Origin: Ottelia alismoides
Lineage: Eukaryota > Streptophyta > Magnoliopsida > Alismatales > Hydrocharitaceae
Assembly: GCA_037367405.1 (NCBI GenBank)
Contig: JAZKJV010000151.1
Span: 496,001-560,000 of the forward strand
DNA: 64,000 bases
Reading direction: 5' to 3'
The stretch's first letter is position 1, and each line of letters opens with the position of its first letter. The notes beneath the pieces were generated by a model. The model was given only the letters and a program-made list of their open reading frames with translations. It was not told the origin of the DNA and made no database searches. Made by a program: the position numbers and the translations under genes. Of the stretch, positions 47,663-57,149 are shown piece after piece.

Positions 47663-50061
47663 ACGTGGCGGAGGACCTATATGTAAATATGAAAAGTCTA
47701 AGGGTCTACTTGCAAAATTTACAAAATATTTAAACAACAAAATAAAGTTTCACGACTAAATTAAAATTACAAAAATAGCGGGGGTGGCTCTGCAAAATAC
47801 CCTCGCTGGGACGATCCGACGGCGGAGGCTAAGCCACTTGCCACGTGGCGGCACGGCATGGCTGGATGACGGTTCGGCGATGGACGTCCGAGATTAGATG
47901 GATCTCGACTGATCTGATGGTTGCGGCTCGGAAGATCCAACGGCTAATGGTGGATCTAGGGCTCCTCCACGATCCGACGGCGTAGGCGCACGGAGGAAGA
48001 ACCGCGAAAGAACTCCGGCGAGCCGAAGTTCTCCGAGGTGCTGCTCCTCCTCCGGTGACGTTCTGGGCTTCAAAATGCGGCTGGAGGATCCCCAAGGTCT
48101 CGTCTTCCTCCTAGGAGCTTCAAAAGAGCCCGGCGATGGCCGAGCTGCTCGCGAGAGACCGGCGGAGCTGGGGGGCTCGGCTGAGCTCCGACGAGCGCCA
48201 AAATAGCTCCCAGGCGCTAGTCAAAGCGCGTTGACCTGCAAAACAAAGTGAAAGGGTCCAGGGCAAGTTGCCTGGACCCCGCGGAGGCGAAGAGGCGGCG
48301 CGACGCGGTGGGATGGATCTCGTCAGAGTTGCGCTCCGGCGAGGCGATGGAATTGGGCGTAAGAATCGACGAAGGTTAAAATTTCTTGGGGCTTTTCGTT
48401 CCTACAGCTAAGTCTAAGCTAAAAAACGAGGAATAAAAGGATGAAGTGGCCCTCAATGGCCGGAGCCAGAGGAGAAATGATACTCGACCATCGGAGTTGC
48501 GGGAGGTGGTGGAGACACCCTCGACCTCGCACGCCTTGGCTGAGGAGCTCGCGGTGGAGCTGTCACCTCCAGGAAGCTTCAGAGCACGAAAGAGGAGGAG
48601 AGGGGTGGACCAAGTGGACTCCATTTTGAAGATCGGGATTTGGTTTAAAGTGGTTTGACCCATGGTGACAGGGGCTCGAAGAACGAGGTACCACAGGCGC
48701 ATCGATAATCCACAGCCCAAGATGAAGCTTGGGCGGGCATCCTTGATAGAAGGGCTACAAAAATCATGAAGAGATTAACACGAAATAGTGAAAGGGGGTG
48801 CCTCGAAAAAAGGTTGAAGACGGGCCAAAACATAGCTTCTGACACGGGCTGCAGGTGCAGATCAGATAGTTGACCTGGGTCAACTATCCGAGACCCCTGG
48901 TTGGTCCACGTGGATCAGCCAGGAAAAACCTGGAAAAAAGCTTTCAAAAATCAACTAAAAATAGTAAATGTTAGTACTTTATTTAGGTTTTTAAATAAAA
49001 AGTTTTATAATTTTATAAACTATTTTATAGTGATTTTTAATTAATTTATGAGATGTGTTTTTATAAGTTTACTTTTATACCCTTTATAGGTATATTACCT
49101 ATATATTTGATTATTTGATTTTTATTTGGTATTTTTGATTTTATTTATTTTTGTCTATTATTTTATAAAATTATAAAATACTTTATACATGTAAATATAT
49201 TTTTGTTTCATTTTTCTGATATGTTTTGTATATTTAATAAAAGATAAATAGGTATTGTATAGGTAAGGGTATAGGTAGTATACCTATGTATCACATATGT
49301 AAGTATTTTATTTTGAGTTTTATTTAGGTTTTTATTCAAATTTTAATGTACATAATTATTATAAGTAATATTTACAAGATTATGAAAATATAAAGATATA
49401 AAAATAATGAATAAATAATAAATTGAATATTTTAATATGTACAAGTATACAAGAGGGGTCCAAAACTCAACTTTCAAACCGTAGCTCCGCCAAATGCGAA
49501 ACCACCGCCCTTAAATAGGTTATTTTCTTCTATATACAATTAAAGGTGAGTTTGATGCATTTGGAGTTTTCAGTTGGGAGATATGGGTCTGGGAAGTTGG
49601 AATTCTGGAATTTTATTCAGACCATAACTTTTTATCTGTACATTATTTTTCAGTGAAATCAATTTTGTATTTTTCTTTATAAATTATCTACAACTTTCAT
49701 GTACAAAGTTTCTTTATTTGATGTATAAAAAGTGGAACCAAAATGGGTCCCAAAATGAATAAAGAATGAATAAAAGGTATAGGTATTTGACCCTTATCTC
49801 CCCCTACTTTGTTCCTGGTCGACCTATTCATCAAGATGCCTAGGTCTCGGGGTTTTGGATCATAAAATATTTACAATATTTTATTCTTTTTATTTTCTTT
49901 TATTTATTCTATATTTTTGGCTTTAATTACAGTATTTTATACACTTTTTACAGGTACATGCATGAATGCTAAGATACTATATTTAATGCTATTTACAGGC
50001 ATTTGCTAGGGTTTTTGATGCCAAAATGATAGAATAAAAATGATGAAATGTGGATTCATCA

Positions 50062-50066
50062 CCGAC
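50062..50066. repeat. Target-site duplication CCGAC, right
   Basis: Matches 46257-46261. Confidence 0.9.
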
Positions 50067-50338
50067 CTGCACTATTGTCCTTCCAACTTTCATTTCAATT
50101 TTTGTTACTCAAACATCTTGCAACAAACTCAACGATTTATAAAGTATTTTTATTTGCAAAATAAAGTACAGAATCTTCCTGTCTCTGTGGATTCGACCCT
50201 GATTTACCATATACATTCCTTAGTGCATAATATAGTTAAGTCTTGTTATTTATTTGTTCGAAGTGTATTTTTGTAGGTTCTCAATGACTATCCAACATAA
50301 AAATCAGGTACGTAAACCCTCGAAAATACACTCCAACA
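50067..50338 (+). repeat. Athila-B 5' LTR, right piece (R/U5)
   Basis: It contains the TCTCTGTGGATTCGACCCTG block (50182-50201) typical of Athila/Tat U5 regions, and ends CTCCAACA four bases before the primer-binding site. Confidence 0.82.
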
Positions 50339-50341
50339 TTT

Positions 50342-50360
50342 TGGTGTTGTTGCTGGGGAC
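50342..50360 (+). other. Primer-binding site, Athila-B
   Basis: TGGTGTTGTTGCTGGGGAC differs from the common TGGCGCCGTTGCCGGGGAC at four places, each a C-to-T change, as expected from decay of methylated cytosines. Confidence 0.85.
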
Positions 50361-51127
50361 ATGAAATTATTCGTGCTTTATATATAAAGGTTTTTTCTTT
50401 ACATTTTTTTCACCATCTTTCTTTTTTTTTTCTACAGGGGACAAGTCGCATTGGAAAGGAGTCGTGTCGAACATCAACGTGAAGTTAAAAAATTATATAT
50501 TTGGAGCGTTCTCATGATAAGTTCTCTTTTCTTAGGCATAACTAGGACCTATTTTATTTCTTTGTTTGCGTATATTAAAAAAACAACAAAAAAATCAACT
50601 TCTTTTTCCGTATTGCATTGCATCTCCATAGGATTCCCACCCATTGTCCCACCTTGCATTTAAAAAGACCATTTAATTATTTTCCAACTAATCAAGACAA
50701 AAAATACATCTTAATCAGACTAAATTAAAGAGGTCCCAAAAAATCATAAAATAAAATTTTGTTTGCCAACTTGTTTGTTGCACCATTCGCACAATCGCAC
50801 GCGCACGCGTACCCCTATGACCAGAGCCCAAATCCTGCAGTTCTTGATAATTTTCTAAAAATCATATTGCTTAGTATACTCGTCCCTGAGGTGTTTACCT
50901 AAGAAAGACGAGGGGTTTAAGATCCAAGATGATGTAAGAAAGGCTCTAGCCTACTTACCCTCTGACTAACCTCAGAAGCAGAAGAACGACATTGTGGTAA
51001 TCATTAAATTATTATGAACTGCTAGATATCTGAGGAAATGTAATCAGATTGTATCCTTGTCTGCAAATCAAAACTTAAAAGATAAAAAATCTAAACAATA
51101 AGCATTGAGTGGGAATAAACAAATTTT
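50361..51127 (+). other. Athila-B leader
   Basis: About 770 bp lies between the primer-binding site and the first gag remnant. A 70-codon frame at 50451-50663 has no recognisable feature. A GC-rich CGCACGCGCACGCG patch lies near 50792. Confidence 0.55.
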
Positions 51128-52850
51128 TTGGTGTTTGATTTGTGTATGTTTGGTAGGAGGTCATTAAGGAATCCCCTTAGTGATCCCTTTGAATTCGATC
51201 CATTTTATCCTCTAAAATCTAAAGTCAAGCTCGAGACAAAATCCATGGCTAGTGTGCCACCTCCTTCCGATCCACTCACTATAATAATGCAACAATTACA
51301 ACAAATGGCAGAACACCAAGAGGTGCAAGATGCCCAAGTTCGACAATTGATAGCACATAATGGTCTAAACAACCCACCACCAATACCAATATGAAATCAC
51401 TACAATCCTGCTAATCATCAACTCGTATCAGTCATCCAACTCCCTACAGAAGCATGAAACTTTGAAATAAAACCTGCAACTATTTCCTTCCTCCTCAAAT
51501 TTCAGGGAGAAGAGATCGAGGACCTTATAATGCACCTTCAGGATTTCGTAGTAGCCTGTGATACACTAAACACACGGGAGGTAAACAAGGAACATGTTTA
51601 CCTCCGAGCTTTCCCATTCTCCTTTCAACAAAAAGCGAGCCAATGGCTTTGTAGATATGAGGTCTCGATTCGATCATGGACCGAGTTGAGGGAGGCATTC
51701 TTAAAGAAATATTTCCTCATTCATAAGACCAATGCACTTAGGCATGCCATTTCTCACTTCACCCAAAAATCCACAGAGCCAATCCATGAAGCGTGGGAAA
51801 GGTTTAGACAACTTTTACGCAAATGCCCACATCATGGAATCGAAAAATGGAAGCAAGTGCAAATATTTTATGAGGGCTTAACTGAATCATACAAGAGAGT
51901 TGTCGACGGCTCTTGCAGAGGAAACTATTTGAATAAGGATGAGAACTTTGTATGGCAATTATAGGAGGACATGGCAGATAACTCTGTCAACAATTATTCT
52001 GTAGAGGTGTACAATAGACATAAGAGACCAGTCCAAGCTATAGACTATGCAACAACAAATGGAGACACATCCTCGAATATCCAAATCATTGCTTCAAAGT
52101 TGGACAAAGTAGAATTGATGGATAAACAAGTGGATCAATTAACTAAAACTGTAAAGAGTCTTGTATCAGAGAAAACTACCCCGTCAGTTTGCAAGGTACC
52201 CCATATTCCACAAACACATATGGAACTAGAGATTTATCAACCATCTATACCTTTAGATAAATAAATTAATCCTGAAATAGTTAATTGGGTGCATGGGAAT
52301 TCTAATAGAAACCCCTATTCCTCCACCTACAATCCAGGATGGAGGAACCATCCAAATTTTGCATGGAAGACCCCAACAAACAATAATTTAGGGTATCAAG
52401 TCACCCAACATGGGTCAAATCAAAACCAATTCACACAACAAACACAACCACTGCAACCCTTGACCACACCATCGCAAGGACTTGCTTCTGATTATCTTGA
52501 CTTGATGAAAATCATACAACAGCTGGCTCAGAATCAAGTTGAGGTTCTAAGCAACTGGCTCAAAGTCAAGTTGAGGTCCAAAAATAATTGATCGAGATTC
52601 GTTCTCAATTACCACCTCAACCACTACTGCATGCTCAAACGGTACAAAATCCTAACAACTCACAAGTCCGTCCTCCTGGCTTTTCACAACAGCCTACTCG
52701 AGGACTCGTGAGCTTTACAAATTCATCTAGTACAAGTAAAAATGAATCGAATGCCTCTGTCAGTGCCATCCACTTGAGGAGTGATCGCACCACAAGCACA
52801 CCTCAAATATACACTCCCACTAGGACAAAATCATCAAACACGTAAGAATG
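51128..52850 (+). pseudogene. Athila-B gag, broken
   Basis: The capsid part (51530-51964) matches the retrotransposon gag family: LRAFPFSFQQKASQWL, WTELREAFLKKYF and ERFRQLLRKCPHHGI in order. It would assemble the cytoplasmic particle. The later part has a coiled-coil-like stretch, NPYSSTYNPGWRNHPNF and a Gln-rich tail, usual for Athila gag. Stops at about 51392, 51456, 51962 and 52262 lie in one frame, and the frame shifts near 52580. The leader-proximal piece (51128-51394) is a plausible N-terminus. Confidence 0.88.
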
Positions 52851-53129
52851 ATTCGCCAATGCAAGACCAATCATCACTTACTACACAACCACCCTCGATA
52901 TCCCCATCACCAACCTCTACACAAGTGACTATTCCCTTTCCAAAGGCCCTACGAAGAAAATTGAAGAAACGACCTTCGACTCTGACTCCTGATTTGAAGA
53001 ATTTATTCTCCAATGTTATTATACAAATCCCCCTCCTTAAGGTTATAGAACAAGTTCTCGTATATTCGTGTTTCTTAAAAGAGAAATGCACTCGAAAAAA
53101 TAAAATAGAGGGGAAAGAAAAAGAATGAC

Positions 53130-53640
53130 CAACACGAGGAAGAGAGGCATGTGCTGCCGCTCGCATCATCTAATGCCATTTCTCAACTACTTCCCCTTAA
53201 AATGAAAGACCGTAGGACCCCATTGGTAAAATGCATCATTGGGATATGACTTTTGAGCGTACCCTACTGTATAATGGTGCCTCGATAAATTTCCTCCCAA
53301 CTGTCGTACTAAAATATTATGCAATAGGTCAGCTAAAACCTATTTTTATGATTTTGCAATTAGTTGACCGATCTTTAAAGAGGCCATTAGGAATACCATA
53401 GGATGTTTTAGTCACAGTCCAAGGATATCAGTTCCCAGTTGACTTTATCGTACTAGTTATGGACCCAGCTAAAACACGTTCTCAAACTCCTATTATACTC
53501 GAAAGAACATTTTTAGTTACTGCCAAGGCTCATTTTGACTATGAGGATAGGAAAGTAGAATTTAAAGTCAATGGTGAGATTATTCCTGTCAATCTTGTCA
53601 CCCTCACATTTCAAGAACATGATACCGAAGATTGTGGATA
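53130..53640 (+). pseudogene. Athila-B aspartic protease, broken
   Basis: A retropepsin-like domain with LLYNGASINFLP at the active site, VDRSLKRPLGIP, FPVDFIVLVMD and PIILERTFLVTAKAHFDYE. The expected catalytic Asp of D-x-G is replaced (Y-N-G), so it would be inactive. A stop follows GIP. Confidence 0.82.
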
Positions 53641-54030
53641 GATCAGGAATGTTCGATAATTAAACAAATCATAGATGATTTAGCTCTCTTGGACCTTTCT
53701 AGGGATCCTCTTGAGGCAACTTTGACTTTAAATGATAATTTATTTGAATGACAACATACTGTAGTGGCTGAAACACTTGATTCCATCAAGAATGAACCTT
53801 GTGAACCATTGACGGATTCAGATATATTAGAATTAGACCAAGCATGGGATGAACTCGATGTTTTAATTTCTCCTGTCTCGGAAATGATTATGTCCATGTT
53901 AGAACCTCCTATTTCGGAATTACTTCATAATAAGGAGAAAAACCTTACAATCACCGTACCCACCGACCCTATAAATTAAATAGAAGACACTCAAGAGACA
54001 AATCCTACCCCATTAGTTGAACTAAAACCT
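53641..54030 (+). pseudogene. Athila-B linker between protease and RT
   Basis: An acidic linker is open at 53764-53979 (71 codons) and ends before the LLKDLKYVLLD motif that precedes RT in Athila polyproteins. There are stops at both ends and no catalytic motif. Confidence 0.6.
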
Positions 54031-55176
54031 TTGCTCAAGGACCTAAAATATGTACTTTTAGATGAAGAAAATAAGACATACCCGGTAATAATCAATGCCC
54101 ACTTGGAACTAGATCAAGAAAATAAATTAATGGATGTTTTGAGAAAGAATTCACGGACAATTAGTTGGACGATATCAGATCTCCGGGGAATAAGTCCATC
54201 ACCATGTACCCACCATATTTATTTAGAAGACAATGCAAAACCTTCTCGAGAAATGCAAAGAAGATTAAATCCAAATCTACGAGAAGTAGTCAAGAAGGAA
54301 ATATGCAAATGGTTAGGTGCAAGGATTATCTACCCAATATCAGATATTCGATGGGTCAGTCCTTTACAAATTGTACCAAAGAAAGCTGATCTTACCATAG
54401 TCACTAATGATCTGGGTAAAGAGATCCCCACTTGTTCAGCTACTTTGTGGAGGGTTTGTGTTGATTACAGGAAATGAAATCATGCCACGAAGAAGGAACA
54501 CTTCCCTCTCCCCTTCATAGATCAAATCATTGAGAGACTCGCACGGAGTGAATATTTTTGTTTCCTCGATGGTTACTCAGGTTATAATCAGGTCTCTATT
54601 GCTCCTGAAGACCAAGAGAAAACAACATTTACATGTCCTTACGGTACATTTGCTTTCTGTCGAAAGCCCTTTGGGCTGTGTAATGCACCGGCTACCTTCC
54701 AACGATGTATGCTAGCCATATTTGTTGATATGGTGGGAGATTTTATGGATGTATTTATGGACGATTTCTCTGTATTTGGTGACTCCTTCGACGAATGCCT
54801 TGAATTTCTTGATCGGATATTGTAAAATCGCATTAACATGAACCTAGTCTTATCATGGGAAAAATCACATTTTACGGTCACCAAAGGCATTGTTCTAGGC
54901 TACATTGTCTCTAAAAAAGGGATGGAGGTTAACCCATCAAAAATTGAGACCATAAGTCACCTCCCCCCACCTACATCACTCAAAAGTGTTAGATCATTTT
55001 TAGGACATGTTGGCTTCTATAGAAGATTCATAAAGGATTTTTCAAAAATCGCTAAATGTCTTACTGAGTTACTCTCAAAGGACCAAGCATTTGATTTTTC
55101 TAAAGATGCCCTCAGATCCTTTGAGACATTAAAAAGATCTATCACTGAAGCACCAATTTTACAGTCCCCCGATTAG
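54031..55176 (+). pseudogene. Athila-B reverse transcriptase, broken
   Basis: Complete in layout: THHIYLEDNAKPSREMQRR at the start, LWRVCVDYRK, FCFLDGYSGYNQV, PFGLCNAPATFQRCM, the catalytic FMDD at 54754-54765, then VLGYIVSKKGMEVNPSK and FLGHVGFYRRFI. Stops at 54475-54477, about 54823 and 55174-55176 are all in one frame, so only point lesions separate the blocks. Confidence 0.9.
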
Positions 55177-55531
55177 ACCTTAAACTTTGAAATAATATGT
55201 GATGCATCAGATTATGCAGTAGGAGTTGTACTAGGCCAAAGGAAAGATGACAAACCAGTTGCGATCCATTACGCTAGAAGAACACTTGACGATACACAAA
55301 AAACTACACAGTCACTGAAAAAGAATTGCTAGCAGTTGTCTTTGCACATGAAAAATTTTGGTCATACCTATTGGGTTCACATGTGGTTGTTTACACTGAC
55401 CACACCGTACTGCATCATCTACTCTCTAAGAAAGATTCCAAACAATGATTAATTATATGGATACTCTTGCTGCAAGAATTTGACATTGAAACCAAAGATA
55501 AGGCATGATCACAAAATGTTGTGGCTGATGA
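55177..55531 (+). pseudogene. Athila-B RNase H, frameshifted and cut off
   Basis: [15 protein letters not shown] is followed by a frameshift near 55300, then VTEKELLAVVFA and VYTDHTVLH in another frame, with stops near 55446 and 55506. The NVVAD motif is the last recognisable piece before the sequence switches to an Athila-A LTR at 55532. Confidence 0.82.
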
Positions 55532-57125
55532 TGACCGAAAATTAATCTCCTAAATCCGGGTAAGGTAAAAAATACTCTCGGGTTGTTGCGACCCGGATCT
55601 CAGAGAATCGGTCAACAAGAAAAATTATTCAGACCACCAAATAAAGATATAAAATCAATGGAAACAAAAATAGCGGTCCTCGTTAAATGATTAACCTGGT
55701 CTAGCACCCAGGGTCGGACTCAGGGAGCACGAATTGGCCTTACGGCCTACGAAGTAGTCAAATCGAAAATAAAACAAAGAGAAAATATTTTGGTGGATTT
55801 TCAATTAGTTTTTAATTTATTTTGGGTTTTTAATAATAATGAAAAATAAGAAAAGATAAACACAAGCCAATACAACCAATTATTTAATAAAAAAAACTCA
55901 AAAAATTGAAACAAAAATGTTTTTATGTTTTTTAGGTTTTTTAATGTTTTTGGTAAATTTTTTAGAATTATCTAATTTTTGTATAATTTTCTAAAAATCA
56001 AGAAAGGTGAAAACAAGAGCAATATGTACAATCAGATTTTAAAGGCCAATTAAAAATCTACAATTGGCTATAAAAATCTCATGATAATTTATGTGCAAAG
56101 TATATGCAATGACAAAAATTCAGAAAAAGAGTTTGTAATTTTTTGATTTTTGTAGAAATTTTTAGAATTTTTATAAGGTTTTTAGTGTTTTTTACTTTTT
56201 AGTGTTTTTATATATCCAAAAATCACGCAAAATGGACAAAAACTCAAAGACACTAAAACTAACTTACACTAATTTTTCTGTAATTTTTAAAAGTGTTTTT
56301 CTATTTTTCTTTGATTTCCTAGATCAGACAATAACAAAAACCACTGTTTTTGAATTACTAAAAATACCAAAAAGCCTAAAAAATGTACCAAAAATTTAGG
56401 GAAATTTTTACACACTATGATAGGAGCCACATATCCAAATTTCACCTAATTTGGATTTAATATGCTATTTTATCCAATAAAAACAAAGGCTCACAGTGCA
56501 TAGGGACCTAAATGCAATGAAAACTATTTCCAGGGGCTAAATCATAACAAAGTGCAAAAACTTTAGGTGAAATAGCGTAAAATGTCCAAATATTCAGCAC
56601 ATGTTGAATAAAATCCACGCATAGGGGTATAAATGCAAATATCAGAAAGTAATTTTCATTTCATAACACTACATAAACCCAAGCCCTAAACATGCAATTT
56701 GTCCAAATATCACGTGACGAAGCAACTGTCTCACAGAGGCAGGGATGAAAATGCAAATAACATAAACACCAAGGTCCTAAGTGTAAAATGTCCAAGAGAG
56801 AAAATTTATTTAATAAACTAAACTATAACAACTGAAAGTTGTAGGGGTGTGGGTGCAATTACCCAACCGAGGTGCGCGATGGCGCACGTGAGGTGCCAGG
56901 TGTCGAGGCGCGGTTGGATGCTGATGTGCGGTCCTGGTGCAGCCGCCTGGATGATCCAACGGTGAAGAAGCGTGGCGAACGTGGGTGGCGCGTGCCCGTC
57001 AGACCCTGATCTGACGGTATGACATCGTAGAGAGCGGACGATGAAGATGCGATCTAGAGCGGCAGGGAGATCCGCCGGCTGGCGATGGATGAGAAAGAAC
57101 ACCTCCCAGGTGAGGTTTCCCGATA
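55532..57125 (-). repeat. Athila-A LTR fragment, minus orientation
   Basis: It starts TGACCGAAAATT inside the RNase H of Athila-B, with the R/U5-like block GGTCGGACTCAGGGAGC at 55712-55728, the same distance from the edge as in other Athila-A LTRs. AT-rich sequence and then a GC-rich, CACGTG-containing block (about 56870-57120) follow. The U3 end (GATTCATCA) is missing: plus-strand gag-pol of copy 3 begins directly after. No gene is visible in it. Confidence 0.65.
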
Positions 57126-57149
57126 CGCCGGAGACGATCCAGCAGACCG

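Larger units (their letters stand above)
46262..50061 (-). mobile_element. Athila-A solo LTR
   Basis: A 3.8-kb TG...CA unit is flanked by a perfect 5-bp duplication. It has the same layout as the Athila-A LTRs: R/U5-like block near 46450-46466, a GC-rich block (about 47440-48700) with G-box palindromes, AT-rich flanks and GATTCATCA at the end. No internal region is present, so it is the product of LTR-LTR recombination. Frames in the GC-rich block, such as 48376-48720 (-) and 48441-48658 (+), are artefacts of composition. A GT repeat lies at 46487-46505. Confidence 0.88.
44970..55531 (+). mobile_element. Athila-B, Ty3/gypsy element with split 5' LTR, 3' end lost
   Basis: The 5' LTR (44970-46261 plus 50067-50338, about 1.56 kb without the insert) opens TGATGAATC and ends CTCCAACA. 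A primer-binding site, leader, gag, protease, RT and RNase H follow. The coding region stops abruptly at 55531 in the RNase H tail, where an Athila-A LTR fragment begins; integrase and the 3' LTR are not in the window. Several stops and a frameshift make it non-functional. Confidence 0.87.

Noticed and set aside
47829..48845. Frames of 60-115 codons in GC-rich DNA
   Set aside because: Inside the solo LTR; same composition effect.
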